The notes: generated by a model not told the origin, from the letters alone. A stretch of 64,000 nt of DNA from Sphingopyxis fribergensis (GCF_000803645.1 NZ_CP009122.1:2084501-2148500); one strand, 5' to 3'. Positions 1 through 8,490 are shown, counted from the stretch's first letter. A program made the numbers and translations.

Positions 1-622
1 CGTCTCGGGCCGCTCGGCGGAAAAATTGCAGGCGATGGCTGCGCTCGGTTTCGGCACGATCGCCGGCGACCTGTCGACGCCGGCGGGTATCGATGCGGTC
101 GTCAACGGCGTTGCAGGCAAGCCGCTCGCGCTGCTCATCAACAACGCCGGGGTGGGCAGCGAATATGAACTCGACGATATCGCGACGCTCGAAAGCGCGG
201 CGCAGTGCATCCGCACCAACCTCGACGCACCGATCGCGCTTTGCACGCGGCTGCTGCCGGTCCTGCGCGCCCAGCCCGAGGCGGCGATCGTCAATGTCAC
301 ATCGGGCCTCGCGATCGCGCCGCGCGCGGGCGGGTCGGTCTATTGCGCGACGAAGGCGGGGCTGCGCAGTTATACGCAGGCGATCCGACACTTGCTCAAG
401 GACAGCAATGTCCGCGTGATCGAGGCGCTGCCCCCCGTCGTCGAGACGAACATGACCGCAGGTCGCGCGGGCAAAAAGATAAGCACACACGACTGCGCCG
501 CCGAAATCGTCCGCGGCATCCGCACGGGCAAGAGCGAGATCAACGCGGGGATGGTGAAGCTGCTCCAGCTCGTCCACAGTATTTCGCCGGCACTGGCGCG
601 GCGCATCATGCTCCGGTTTTGA
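1..622 (+). CDS. Short-chain dehydrogenase/reductase, 5' end missing
   Basis: The reading frame is open to the left edge, so the start codon and the glycine-rich nucleotide-binding loop lie outside the window. The visible part has the SDR hallmarks: a conserved NNAG motif and the catalytic YxxxK motif (YCATK). These point to an NAD(P)-dependent oxidoreductase of the classical SDR fold. The visible start (SGRSAEKL) is the region after beta strand 2 in such proteins. The substrate cannot be told from the sequence. The next gene is 156 bases downstream and belongs to a mobile element, so there is no operon evidence. Confidence 0.85.
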   Translation, partial: VSGRSAEKLQAMAALGFGTIAGDLSTPAGIDAVVNGVAGKPLALLINNAGVGSEYELDDIATLESAAQCIRTNLDAPIALCTRLLPVLRAQPEAAIVNVTSGLAIAPRAGGSVYCATKAGLRSYTQAIRHLLKDSNVRVIEALPPVVETNMTAGRAGKKISTHDCAAEIVRGIRTGKSEINAGMVKLLQLVHSISPALARRIMLRF

Positions 623-749
623 TCACACTGGTCGACGACCGCTTGGGGGTGGTTGCACGAACCACTGCGTGGATTGGCGCTAGCCTCGATGTAAAGCCGT
701 CCAGCGAGCGCCGCGTCTGATTGAACGTCGGCCGGCATAGGCAGACCTT

Positions 750-776
750 TTCGACTTCTTCAACCGAGGAGTCGAA
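750..776 (+). promoter_or_regulatory. Hairpin enclosing the ribosome binding site of the IS91-linked recombinase
   Basis: TTCGACT (750-756) and AGTCGAA (770-776) form a perfect 7-bp stem. The loop holds most of the Shine-Dalgarno-like GAGGAG, and the ATG follows at 779. Folding could limit translation of the recombinase. The sequence shows only the potential stem; regulation is inferred. Confidence 0.4.
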
Positions 777-778
777 CG

Positions 779-1687
779 ATGAATGAGCTTGTTCAGATTA
801 GCCCGATCAGCCCGCTGCGCCAGCGCCTGCTGGACGACATGGCGATGCGCAGGTTCGGACCGGAGACGCAGCGTAATTATTTACGCGATGTCGGACGGTT
901 CGCGACCTGGCTGCAGCGCTCTCCCCACACCGCGACCGCCGAGGATATCCGCCAGTTCCAGTTCGAGCAGCTCGAAGCTGGCGTGCCGGCGCCAACGATG
1001 AACAGCATCGTCAGCGCGCTCAAGTTCTTGTTCACGCACACGCTCGACCGCCCCGATCTCGCGCGTAAGCTGATCCGCACCAAGCAGGTTCGCAAGATCC
1101 CGGTCGTGCTGACCATGGCCGAGGTGAAGCGCCTGCTCGATGCGACACGCTGCCTCAAGCATCAGACCGCGCTGTCGGTGGCCTATGGCGCGGGCCTACG
1201 GGTGGCCGAAGTGGCAGCGCTCAAGATCAGCGACGTCGACAGCGAGCGCATGTTGCTGCGGATCGAGCGCGGCAAAGGCGGGCGATACCGCAACGCCATG
1301 CTGCCCGAGGGCCTGCTCCTGCTCCTGCGTGACTGGTGGCGCGCCGGGCGGCAGCAGGGCATTTTGCGTCGCGACGGCTGGCTCTTTCCCGGACAGGGCG
1401 CAGCGGCCCATATCAGCACGCGCCAGCTCTACCGGGTCGTCGTCGAGGCCGCCGAGGCCGCGGATATCGCCAAGCGGGTTGGACCGCACACGTTGCGCCA
1501 CAGCTTCGCCACGCACCTGCTGGAAGATGGCGTCGACATCCGCGTCATCCAGGTCCTGCTCGGCCACGCCAAGATAAACACGACGGCCTTCTACGCGCAG
1601 GTCGCAACGAAGACCGTTCGGTCGGTCGTCAGTCCGCTCGACAGGCTTGCGCTGGCCGCGCCGGACGAGGAGGCGCCTGACGGCTAA
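779..1687 (+). CDS. Tyrosine recombinase (phage-integrase family) linked to IS91-type transposase
   Basis: This 302-residue XerC/D-like recombinase has an N-terminal SAM-like core-binding domain (about 15-100) and a C-terminal catalytic domain. The catalytic set is visible: R141, K166 (GKGG), H237-xx-R240, H263 and Y272. It should cut and rejoin DNA through a 3'-phosphotyrosine link. The transposase begins five bases after its stop, so the two probably form one transcript. Small tyrosine recombinases directly upstream of an HUH transposase are a known arrangement in IS91-like elements of Proteobacteria. The role there, such as resolving intermediates, is not settled. The ATG at 779 is preceded by GAGGAG. 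Confidence 0.88.
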   Translation: MNELVQISPISPLRQRLLDDMAMRRFGPETQRNYLRDVGRFATWLQRSPHTATAEDIRQFQFEQLEAGVPAPTMNSIVSALKFLFTHTLDRPDLARKLIRTKQVRKIPVVLTMAEVKRLLDATRCLKHQTALSVAYGAGLRVAEVAALKISDVDSERMLLRIERGKGGRYRNAMLPEGLLLLLRDWWRAGRQQGILRRDGWLFPGQGAAAHISTRQLYRVVVEAAEAADIAKRVGPHTLRHSFATHLLEDGVDIRVIQVLLGHAKINTTAFYAQVATKTVRSVVSPLDRLALAAPDEEAPDG

Positions 1688-1691
1688 GGCG

Positions 1692-2882
1692 GTGCGCGCC
1701 TCACTCGAGGTCGCCGATATCTTCCGCAGCGCTGGTCCCGCGTATCGCACCGCGCAGGCCGGGCATTTGAGCCTGCATCAGCTCAAGATCATGTCGGCGA
1801 TCGAACATTGCCGCACCGCCGCGCTCGGCGGTCATGTCGAGGCCTGCACCGACTGCGGGCACTGGCGGATCGCCTATAACAGCTGCCGCAACCGGCACTG
1901 CCCAAGGTGCCAGGGCGCTGCGGCGCGCAGCTGGCTCGAAGCGCGCGAGGCCGACCTCCTCCCGGTCGGCTACTTCCACGTCGTGTTCACCCTGCCTGCC
2001 GAGGTCGCCGCGATCGCCTATTACAACAAAGCGCTCGTCTATGACCTGCTGTTCAAGGCCGCTGCCGATACGATGCTGACCATCGCCGCTGATCCCAGGC
2101 ACCTCGGCGCCCGGATCGGTATCACCGCCGTCCTCCACACCTGGGGCTCGGCGCTGACCCATCATCCGCACATCCACATGATCGTGCCCGGCGGCGGCAT
2201 CTCCCGCGATGGGACACGCTGGATATCCGCACGTCCGGCCTTCCTCCTGCCCGTGCGCGTGCTTGGCGCCCTGTTCCGCCGCCTGTTCCTGACCCGGCTG
2301 CGCGCCCTCCATGACCGTGGGCAGCTCGCCTTCTTCGGCGGCATGACGCAGCTCGCCGACCGGCGCGCATTCCTGCGGCATCTCTCACCCGTCAGAAAGA
2401 AGCGCTGGGTGGTCTATGCCAAGCCGCCGTTCGCTGGGCCCGAGGCGGTGCTCGCCTATCTGTCGCGCTACACCCACCGCGTTGCGATATCGAACAGCCG
2501 CCTCCTCCGCTTCGACGATGCCGGCGTCACCTTCCGCTATAAAAACTATCGCGAGGCCGGCGCCGACCGCCAGCAGGTCATGACCCTCGCCGCTGACGAG
2601 TTCATTCGCCGTTTCCTGCTCCACGCCCTGCCGCGCGGATTCCACCGCATCCGCCACTATGGGCTCCTCGCCAGCGCACAGCGCAAGGCTCACCTCGAAC
2701 GCGCCCGCCGTTTGCTCAGCGTCGCGCCGCCGCCCGCCGCCGACCCGATCAATGAGCCCGAGGCCCGGCCGCTCTGCCCGTGCTGCGGCGGCACCATGGT
2801 GATCATCGAGGTGTTCGAACGCCGCTACCTCGCCCGCGCGCCGCCACCCGCGCCGTCATCATCCGGGACACAGGCGCCGTGA
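1692..2882 (+). CDS. IS91 family HUH/Y transposase
   Basis: This is a Rep-like rolling-circle transposase of 396 residues from the GTG at 1692. That start lies just after the upstream stop and matches the usual family beginning. An earlier in-frame TTG at 1647 is less likely. An N-terminal zinc-binding cluster (C52, C55, C65, C70, C73) comes first. The metal-binding HUH motif follows as HHPHIH near residue 157, and then the tyrosine-bearing segment LSRYTHRVAIS. The tail contains another CPCCGG zinc knuckle. The protein nicks one strand at the element origin and carries the 5' end covalently. The gene is full length with no frameshift. A possible terminator follows. Confidence 0.93.
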   Translation: MRASLEVADIFRSAGPAYRTAQAGHLSLHQLKIMSAIEHCRTAALGGHVEACTDCGHWRIAYNSCRNRHCPRCQGAAARSWLEAREADLLPVGYFHVVFTLPAEVAAIAYYNKALVYDLLFKAAADTMLTIAADPRHLGARIGITAVLHTWGSALTHHPHIHMIVPGGGISRDGTRWISARPAFLLPVRVLGALFRRLFLTRLRALHDRGQLAFFGGMTQLADRRAFLRHLSPVRKKRWVVYAKPPFAGPEAVLAYLSRYTHRVAISNSRLLRFDDAGVTFRYKNYREAGADRQQVMTLAADEFIRRFLLHALPRGFHRIRHYGLLASAQRKAHLERARRLLSVAPPPAADPINEPEARPLCPCCGGTMVIIEVFERRYLARAPPPAPSSSGTQAP

Positions 2883-3248
2883 CCCGGCACGGCTCATCCA
2901 CTCCCATAGCCGGCGCAGCCCTGCGTCCGGAAGCGGACACGCTTGCGCTCGCCCTGCCGAAAAGCAGACGCCAGACGCCCAAAATCAGACTGTCTCAGTT
3001 CAGACGTCTGCTCTCGCGACATAAAAGCTGCCGGTCCGCTCTCATGTCCGGCTGCTTTTTGACAGCTCTTGGCTACCCCGTGCCTCGCGCAAAGCAGCTT
3101 TCCCCATAGCTCAGTCTATGATCCCCGCGGTTCGGGCATCGAAGACTTTCTGACGCCTAACGGCGTCTGAAACTCTCAACGGAAACAGACAGGCGGCTTT
3201 CCGCGCAAAAGGCTGGATAGCGGTCGCTGAACTTGTCATAGACATCTG
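2883..3248. other. Non-coding stretch, probably the right end of the IS91 element
   Basis: No convincing gene is seen. The stretch holds the terminator candidate at 3026-3060, a 10-base palindrome CAGACGTCTG (3001-3010), and an imperfect inverted repeat around GACGCC/GGCGTC near 3152-3168. One of these structures may be the IS91 terminus, but a second copy of the element is needed to define it. Confidence 0.4.
3026..3060 (+). terminator. Rho-independent terminator candidate after IS91 transposase
   Basis: AGCTGCCGG (3026-3034) and CCGGCTGCT (3048-3056) form a stem with one mismatch, followed by a run of T up to 3060. The orientation fits termination of the transposase transcript. Confidence 0.55.
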
Positions 3249-3767
3249 ATGACAGACGAAACTCTAGCACGAGACATTGCTGCGGTGGCAACGCTTACCG
3301 GGGCCTTTCTACTGAGATCCGGGCAAACGTCCTCCACCTACTTCGACAAGTATCGTTTTGAATCCAACCCTGAGCTGTTGAAACGCGTTGCGAAGAAGAT
3401 GGTCCCGCTGTTGCCGCACCGTGCCGACGTCCTCGCAGGTTTGGAACTTGGCGGCGTGCCTATCGCAACGGCCATTTCGCTAGATACGGGAATGCCCGCA
3501 GCTTTCGTGCGGAAAAAAGCGAAAAACTACGGCACTTGCTTAGCTGTTGAGGGTGCCGATGTGGCCAGCAAGCGGGTCGTTCTCATTGAAGATGTCATAA
3601 CGACGGGCGGAGCAATCGTTGAAGCCGTAAAGCTTGTAGAAGCAGCCGGAGGCAATGTTGTTGGAATCGTGTGTGCGATCTGGCGCGGCGATGGCGCGCC
3701 AGGAATCGCTTCATTGCCGGACCTGACCGTTGCGGCAGCTATGACCAAGGACGACCTGCTGGCTTAA
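3249..3767 (+). CDS. pyrE: Orotate phosphoribosyltransferase-like protein
   Basis: This 172-residue type I phosphoribosyltransferase has the PRPP-binding motif VVLIEDVITTGG near residues 111-122 and the N-terminal RSGQTSSTYFDKY segment typical of OPRTases. It would make orotidine monophosphate from orotate and PRPP, one step before PyrF. It is somewhat shorter than many bacterial PyrE proteins. Base composition is clearly lower in GC than the chromosome around it, and it sits between an IS91 module and other low-GC genes. Horizontal origin is therefore likely. Whether it is the only pyrE of the cell or a second copy cannot be seen here. Confidence 0.85.
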   Translation: MTDETLARDIAAVATLTGAFLLRSGQTSSTYFDKYRFESNPELLKRVAKKMVPLLPHRADVLAGLELGGVPIATAISLDTGMPAAFVRKKAKNYGTCLAVEGADVASKRVVLIEDVITTGGAIVEAVKLVEAAGGNVVGIVCAIWRGDGAPGIASLPDLTVAAAMTKDDLLA

Positions 3768-3898
3768 ACGCCCGAAACTGGTCGATTGCCGTCATTGCAT
3801 CCCGATCGGGAGCGAATATCCGGAATGGGGTGGGCTTCAGCCAGTCCGCTGTTGGATCGAAACTGGCGTAAATCGGACTTTGCCTATACCGCTCAGGT

Positions 3899-4504
3899 AT
3901 GGACGACATTCTTAAAGGTTATGCCGCCGACGCCGCCGATCTCATCGAACGTTTTGAGGCTATTTCGTCACACGAAGTCTTCTTGCCGGTATTGGACCTT
4001 TTGCCAAAAAGCCCAACGAGGGTTGCCGACGTAGGTGCTGGAACGGGTCGCGACGCGGCATGGTTTGCTGAACAAGGCCACCATGTCTTGGCAATCGAGC
4101 CGGTCCAAGAGCTGCGAACCGCGAGAATGTCGCGGCGTCAAGACTCCAGGATTGAGTGGCTAGATGACCGACTTCCGAGGCTCACCATGGCTCAAGACCG
4201 GGGATTATTTGAACTCGTTACCGTGGGCGCTGTGTGGCAACATCTTGAAGAAGCCGTGCAAGGACTCGCGATGACAAGCCTCAGCCAGATGATACAGACT
4301 GGCGGTCTGCTCATCATGTCTCTTCGTCACGGCCCCGGTGCAACGAACCGGCAGGTGTTCCAAACATCCGCTGAAACGGTCATCAATATCGCAAGCTCTT
4401 GCGGCTTTGATTTACTGCGAAAAGTCGAGGCAGCGTCGGTGCAATCTGACAATCGTTCAAATGGGGTTCGCTGGACTTGGCTCGCACTGAGGAAAACCCG
4501 TTAA
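3899..4504 (+). CDS. Class I SAM-dependent methyltransferase
   Basis: This 201-residue protein carries motif I as VGAGTGRDA near residues 44-52, followed by an acidic strand end (AIEP) expected to bind the SAM ribose. The later pattern (LFELVTVGAVWQHL, then GGLLIMSLRHG) fits the Rossmann-fold methyltransferases of the Methyltransf_11/25 type. The methyl acceptor is unknown. It lies 131 bases after the pyrE-like gene in the same low-GC patch. The start at 3899 has no strong ribosome binding site. Confidence 0.8.
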   Translation: MDDILKGYAADAADLIERFEAISSHEVFLPVLDLLPKSPTRVADVGAGTGRDAAWFAEQGHHVLAIEPVQELRTARMSRRQDSRIEWLDDRLPRLTMAQDRGLFELVTVGAVWQHLEEAVQGLAMTSLSQMIQTGGLLIMSLRHGPGATNRQVFQTSAETVINIASSCGFDLLRKVEAASVQSDNRSNGVRWTWLALRKTR

Positions 4505-4591
4505 CGTAGCCCGGTTTGCGGAGGCATATGACCGTAATTGGACGATAGACGACATATTGCCTTGGACGGAATAGCCCTGAACCTAGTCGGT

Positions 4592-4954
4592 CTATTTGGG
4601 CTCCATCAATTCTATGCGATTTCCGAAAGGGTCGGCTACATATCGGCGATTATAGCCAGCGAGAGGTTCGTCTTCGACGGTTTCAAAGCCCGCGTCGCTC
4701 AACCGTTGAATAAGGGCGGCCAAATCTGTGACTGTAAACGCCGGATGGGCTTTCCGAGCGGGTCGAAAATCCTTTTCAACGCCGAGATGCACTTTCAACG
4801 AACCGCGTTCGAACCAGCATCCACCCCTTTTCGCCAGATGCGGAGGTTTATCGACCTCCGGAATCCCAAGAAGTTCTGCGTAGAAGCGCCGGGCGGCAGC
4901 CTCTTCTCCGGGGGGCATCGCTAGCTGCACGTGGTTTAAGGCTTCAACCTGCAC
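4592..4954 (-). CDS. VOC-family protein (glyoxalase/dioxygenase fold)
   Basis: This 120-residue protein has the two beta-alpha-beta-beta-beta modules of the vicinal oxygen chelate fold. The start NHVQLAMPPG provides one putative metal ligand (H9) and the end FGNRIELMEP provides the conserved glutamate. Members include glyoxalases, fosfomycin- or bleomycin-resistance proteins and extradiol dioxygenases. The sequence does not settle which applies. It is transcribed toward the methyltransferase and closes the low-GC patch. Confidence 0.8.
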   Translation of the reverse strand: MQVEALNHVQLAMPPGEEAAARRFYAELLGIPEVDKPPHLAKRGGCWFERGSLKVHLGVEKDFRPARKAHPAFTVTDLAALIQRLSDAGFETVEDEPLAGYNRRYVADPFGNRIELMEPK

Positions 4955-5069
4955 CGACGCCTCCTGAACGTATCGGACTGACTGGCAGCTATACGGTGGC
5001 GCGGAAGGTGTTGTCTATGTCGACAATCGGTCGGCTAGCCGACATTCCATCCCAAACCCCGGACACCGC

Positions 5070-5100
5070 AAAACAAAACGCCCGCGGAAATCCGCGGGCG
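5070..5100 (-). terminator. Rho-independent terminator of the F0 ATP synthase operon
   Basis: GCCCGCGGA (5080-5088) and TCCGCGGGC (5091-5099) make a perfect 9-bp stem with a two-base loop. On the minus strand it is followed by a T-rich tract (GTTTTGTTTTG). It lies just beyond the atpF stop codon. Confidence 0.85.
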
Positions 5101-5126
5101 CTCTGTTGTCAGCGATATAGAAGCAC

Positions 5127-5672
5127 TCAGACCTTAGCGACGCCCGCTATGGCCTGATCGACCAGCGTCTTGTCGGCCGCAGCGTTGTGCTTCTCGGTGA
5201 TCAGCGCCGCAGCGGCGTCGGTCGCGGCCTTCGCAGCAGCCGAGCGGACTTCGCTCAGCGCCGTCGCTTCGGCCGCGGCGATGCGGTCTTCGGCCATCTG
5301 CTTGCGGCGGCCGATCAGCGCGGTCGCGTCGGCCTTCGCCTTCGCAACGAGTGCTTCGGCCTCGGCATCGGCGCGGGCGCGCATGTCGTCGGCTTCCTTC
5401 GCCGCGTCGGCGAGCTTCGCCTCATATTCGGCCTTCAGCGATTCGGCATCGAGCCGCAGCTGCTCGGCTTCCTTCAGCTGCTTCGAAATCTCGGCAATCT
5501 TGTTGTCGAGCATGCCCGCGACCAGCGCCGGCACCTTCTTCCACAGCAGGATGGCGATGAAGATCGCCATTGCGATCGAAACCCAGACGGTCGCATCGAT
5601 GAAACCGAACGATGCCGGCTCCGCATGCACTTCGCCCGCGGCTTCGGACAGGATGATCAGAAAATTAGCCAT
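5127..5672 (-). CDS. atpF: ATP synthase F0 subunit b
   Basis: This 181-residue subunit has an N-terminal transmembrane helix (about 26-46, TVWVSIAMAIFIAILLWKK). A long alanine-, lysine- and glutamate-rich coiled coil then forms the peripheral stalk linking F0 to F1. It is the last gene of the F0 operon and overlaps the b' gene by eight bases. That b/b' pairing is usual in alphaproteobacteria and photosynthetic bacteria. The strong terminator at 5070-5100 follows. Confidence 0.95.
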   Translation of the reverse strand: MANFLIILSEAAGEVHAEPASFGFIDATVWVSIAMAIFIAILLWKKVPALVAGMLDNKIAEISKQLKEAEQLRLDAESLKAEYEAKLADAAKEADDMRARADAEAEALVAKAKADATALIGRRKQMAEDRIAAAEATALSEVRSAAAKAATDAAAALITEKHNAAADKTLVDQAIAGVAKV

Positions 5673-6162
5673 GGAGTACCGCCTTCACCGCTGCCTTGGC
5701 GTCCGCCGCAGCAACTTTCACACCCGACAGCTTGGCGACGAGATCGCTCGCCGCTTCGGCCGCGACCGATTCGATTTCGGCCATCGCCGAGGTGCGCGCC
5801 GCTTTGACGTCGGCTTCCGCCGCTGCCAGCTTGCCGGCGAGTTCGGCGTCGACCTTTGCCAGACGCTTTTCCGCGTCCTTCGCGGCCTTGTCCTTGGCGT
5901 CGGTTACCGCTTGCTGCGCAGCGGCGCGGCTTGCGTCGCTCTGCTGGCGGTAGCTTTCTTCGAGACTGTCGGCGGCGGCATGCGCCGCCTTGGCCGCGGC
6001 CAGATCGTCCGCCACCTTACGGTCGCGTGCGTCCACCGTCGCCTCGATCTTCGGCAGCATGCCGCGGCCGATGACGAAAAAGACGAAGCCGAAGGTCAGC
6101 AGCACCCAGAAAATCTGCGATGCGGCGTACCAGCTTTCAGCGAATTGGCTGATTTGAGGCAT
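5665..6162 (-). CDS. atpG: ATP synthase F0 subunit b'
   Basis: This 165-residue b-type stalk subunit has a transmembrane segment near residues 14-35 (SQIFWVLLTFGFVFFVIGR), then the motif MLPKIEATVDARDRKV typical of b' and a long coiled coil. With AtpF it should form a b/b' heterodimer. It starts 71 bases after atpE and overlaps atpF. It is also called atpF2 or atpF' in other genomes. Confidence 0.93.
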   Translation of the reverse strand: MPQISQFAESWYAASQIFWVLLTFGFVFFVIGRGMLPKIEATVDARDRKVADDLAAAKAAHAAADSLEESYRQQSDASRAAAQQAVTDAKDKAAKDAEKRLAKVDAELAGKLAAAEADVKAARTSAMAEIESVAAEAASDLVAKLSGVKVAAADAKAAVKAVLHG

Positions 6163-6233
6163 GGATTTACTCGACCGACAAAAGAAAAGCAGTCGCGGGG
6201 CGAGCCCTTAGAGAGCCCGCCCCGCAGACGAAA

Positions 6234-6464
6234 TCAGGCTGCTTTGAGGTACAGCAGGATTGCGATCAGGAACGACAGCAGGCCAAGAAGTTCGGCAGCC
6301 GCGAAGCCGATGAACAGGCGGCCCTGCTGGCCGTCGGCTGCAGCCGGGTTACGCAGCGCGCTTTCGAGGAAGCTACCGAAGACGTTGCCCACACCGATGG
6401 CGGCCATACCGGCACCGATAGCGGCCAGACCGGCGCCGATGAGCGAAGCAGCTTGAACGTCCAT
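6234..6464 (-). CDS. atpE: ATP synthase F0 subunit c
   Basis: This 76-residue proteolipid consists of two membrane helices joined by a short polar loop ([14 protein letters not shown]). The second helix contains the proton-carrying acidic residue in [11 protein letters not shown]. The glycine-rich first helix ([17 protein letters not shown]) is the packing motif of the c-ring. The length is normal. It lies between atpB and the b' gene in the usual order. Confidence 0.96.
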   Translation of the reverse strand: MDVQAASLIGAGLAAIGAGMAAIGVGNVFGSFLESALRNPAAADGQQGRLFIGFAAAELLGLLSFLIAILLYLKAA

Positions 6465-6506
6465 TTTATACTCCTTGGGAAAAACGTTGATTATACGGTT
6501 GAAATA

Positions 6507-7286
6507 TCAGTGAAGATTGATCGCGTCGTTCAGATAAAGCGATGTGAGCAGCGCGAACACATAAGCCTGGATACCCGCGACCAGCAGCTCAAGGCCGCTG
6601 ATGCCGACCATCAGCGCCATGCTGGGAATGCCGACGCCAAGCCCGATGCCAGGACCGGCGGCGATCCCGTCGATGATGAACGAAGCGAACACCTTCATCA
6701 GCACGTGGCCCGCAGTCATCGCGACGAACAGTCGGAGAGCGAGGCTGAACGGGCGAACGAGGAACGACACCAGTTCGATCACGGGGATCAGCCACAGCAG
6801 CCACCAGGGCGTGCCGTGCGGGACGAACAGCGAGAAGAAATGCAGGCCGTGGCGCCAGAACCCGACGATCAGCACGATCGAGAAGCTCAGGATCGCAAGG
6901 AAACCAGTGATCGCGAAGTGGCTCGTCACGGTAAAGGGATGCAGGCCGAACAGGCCGAACGGCATCAGGCCGATCACGTTCAACATCAGGATGAACATGA
7001 AGAGCGAGAAGACATAGGGCGTATATTTACGGCCTTCGGGGCCGATATTCGCGTTCATCATGCTCGAAATAAAGCCGGTGAAGCCTTCGACCGCGACCTG
7101 CCAGCGACCGGGGACGAGCTGGCGCTTCATCCCGCCGATCATAAAGACCCACAGAAGCAGACCGGCGATGACCATCCACATCGCGCTCGTCGTAAAGGCA
7201 ACCTCATGATTGCCGACATGGAACATGTCGAACATCTTCTGCACCTCGAATTGGTGCATCGGGTCCACTTTGCCTTGATCCGCCAC
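6507..7286 (-). CDS. atpB: ATP synthase F0 subunit a
   Basis: This 259-residue multi-spanning membrane protein forms the proton half-channels against the c-ring. The conserved helix with the essential arginine is visible (VRPFSLALRLFVAMTAGHVL). N-terminal text (DPMHQFEVQKMF) is typical of alphaproteobacterial AtpB. It is preceded 33 bases upstream by atpI. Confidence 0.96.
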   Translation of the reverse strand: MADQGKVDPMHQFEVQKMFDMFHVGNHEVAFTTSAMWMVIAGLLLWVFMIGGMKRQLVPGRWQVAVEGFTGFISSMMNANIGPEGRKYTPYVFSLFMFILMLNVIGLMPFGLFGLHPFTVTSHFAITGFLAILSFSIVLIVGFWRHGLHFFSLFVPHGTPWWLLWLIPVIELVSFLVRPFSLALRLFVAMTAGHVLMKVFASFIIDGIAAGPGIGLGVGIPSMALMVGISGLELLVAGIQAYVFALLTSLYLNDAINLH

Positions 7287-7319
7287 GCGATACCTCGCCT
7301 AAATCCCTGTAATTCAGCT

Positions 7320-7658
7320 TTAATCCGACTTTGGAGGTCGGATATTCGCCATTCGAAATATGCTTCTGAAGGCGACGACTATTCCAAGGAACAGCACCAC
7401 CAACAGGCCCCAAGGTGCGGTGCCGGCAAAATGATCGATCGTCCAACCGACCAAGGCGCCGCCACCGATGCCGCCCAGCAGTTCGGCCAGAACGCGGTTC
7501 CCGAGCTTGTAATTCGCATCGGTCTCCGGTCCGGCGTTCACTGCGGTCCGTTTCGCTTCTGCGGCTTCGGCCCGGTCCAATCGCTCGGTGAGCGAGACCA
7601 GGCGCGAATCCTCCGAAGCTGCTTCCGGATCGCTGCCATTCCCCGTCATTTGCGCCAT
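7320..7658 (-). CDS. atpI: AtpI/AtpZ-type ATP synthase accessory protein
   Basis: This 112-residue protein has two C-terminal transmembrane helices (GGGALVGWTIDHFAG and WGLLVVLFLGIVVAF). The spacing matches the AtpZ/AtpI family, which helps c-ring assembly and may handle magnesium. A charged N-terminal segment predicted to coil precedes the membrane part. It is the first gene of the F0 operon. No F1 genes are present, consistent with separate F0 and F1 clusters in this bacterial group. Confidence 0.85.
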   Translation of the reverse strand: MAQMTGNGSDPEAASEDSRLVSLTERLDRAEAAEAKRTAVNAGPETDANYKLGNRVLAELLGGIGGGALVGWTIDHFAGTAPWGLLVVLFLGIVVAFRSIFRMANIRPPKSD

Positions 7659-7787
7659 CCTCCTGAAACAGAGCCGATATCCATCGATTCCGCCTGCGAA
7701 AAAAGGCCCGAAAATTCGGGGGACCCCTAAGGCGCGGTCCGTTTAGGAACGACACCCGATTAAGTCAATGCTTGTGCTGCCGCGCAC

Positions 7788-7821
7788 AAAAATGCCGCCG
7801 CGTTTAGGGGCGCGGCGGCAT
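7788..7821 (-). terminator. Rho-independent terminator of the ydbH-ynbE-ydbL operon
   Basis: ATGCCGCCGCG (7792-7802) pairs perfectly with CGCGGCGGCAT (7811-7821). On the minus strand the stem is followed by TTTTT. It lies 38 bases beyond the ydbL stop. Confidence 0.85.
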
Positions 7822-7858
7822 CTGAGGACCCGCGGGCCCCGTTGTGCAATTTAATCGG

Positions 7859-8275
7859 TTACGGGCAGCGCGCATCGCGCTCGGGCGGGCTGCCGTCGCG
7901 CGTTTTCCAGGCGCCGCTCGGCGTCTGATATTTCTCGCCCGCCTTGGTCTTCGCGATCAGGTTGCAGCCGCTGGTGAAAGCGAACTGTTCCACCGTGCTG
8001 CCGGTCGACTGCGCGCTCGCGGTGTAGGCCGCCTTGCGCTTGATATTGAGGTCCTGCACCAGCGCACGGATCGCGGGGGTCGGCGTCGTAGCAAAGCCCA
8101 GATAGCCATCGGGCTGCTCGCCGATCTGCCCTGCGGCGCGCGCGGCGGCATAGGCCGGATCGCGCTGCGCCATCGCCGACGGCACGGCGAGCGCAACGGC
8201 GGCGGTCGCCGCGATCGCAGCCAGCGCCAGTCCGGTCGGTTTCCACATTTTCATAACCATCTTGTCATTCCCCAT
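7859..8275 (-). CDS. ydbL: YdbL family (DUF1318) periplasmic protein
   Basis: This 138-residue protein has an N-terminal signal peptide ending near AMAQ (about residue 36). The mature part resembles YdbL: many small residues, an ARAAGQIGEQPDGYLG segment and a later region with two cysteines. It abuts ynbE (start and stop share a base region at 8275) and is the last gene of a three-gene operon. In E. coli YdbH and YnbE act in phospholipid delivery to the outer membrane, and YdbL is proposed to influence YnbE assembly. The equivalent role here is inferred from order and similarity. Confidence 0.82.
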   Translation of the reverse strand: MGNDKMVMKMWKPTGLALAAIAATAAVALAVPSAMAQRDPAYAAARAAGQIGEQPDGYLGFATTPTPAIRALVQDLNIKRKAAYTASAQSTGSTVEQFAFTSGCNLIAKTKAGEKYQTPSGAWKTRDGSPPERDARCP

Positions 8276-8490
8276 CAGAATATCTCGCTATTCTGCTCGA
8301 TGAGCTTCTTGGCATCGCCATCCAGCCTATACACCACTTCCTGACGGATGTTGATGTTCAGGTTGATCTCGATCGGCTTGTCGGGCGTGTCGATCTGCAC
8401 GCAGCCCGCAAGGGCCGACACGCCTGTCATCGCCGCAACGCACCGACCATATATGGCCAGCCTCCTTGCTCCAGTCTTGGGTCTGTTCAT
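8275..8490 (-). CDS. ynbE: YnbE family outer-membrane lipoprotein
   Basis: This 71-residue protein has a signal sequence and lipobox (LAGC, cysteine at about residue 30). A short mature part contains PIEINLNINIRQEVVY, the conserved YnbE core. Known YnbE forms beta-strand oligomers that dock with the C-terminus of YdbH to make a bridge across the envelope. The gene overlaps the ydbH stop by four bases and touches ydbL, so the three genes are translationally coupled. Confidence 0.88.
   Translation of the reverse strand: MNRPKTGARRLAIYGRCVAAMTGVSALAGCVQIDTPDKPIEINLNINIRQEVVYRLDGDAKKLIEQNSEIF

Larger units (their letters stand above)
779..2882 (+). mobile_element. IS91-type insertion element (coding core; ends not resolved)
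   Basis: The recombinase and HUH transposase form a two-gene module. IS91 elements lack terminal inverted repeats and target duplications, so the ends cannot be read from one copy. The left end probably lies in 623-778 and the right end in 2883-3248. The low-GC genes from 3249 onward may have been brought in beside it. Confidence 0.75.

Noticed and set aside
1647..1691. TTG start for the IS91 transposase
   Set aside because: The 15 added residues are arginine-rich and overlap the recombinase gene; GTG 1692 matches the usual family start.
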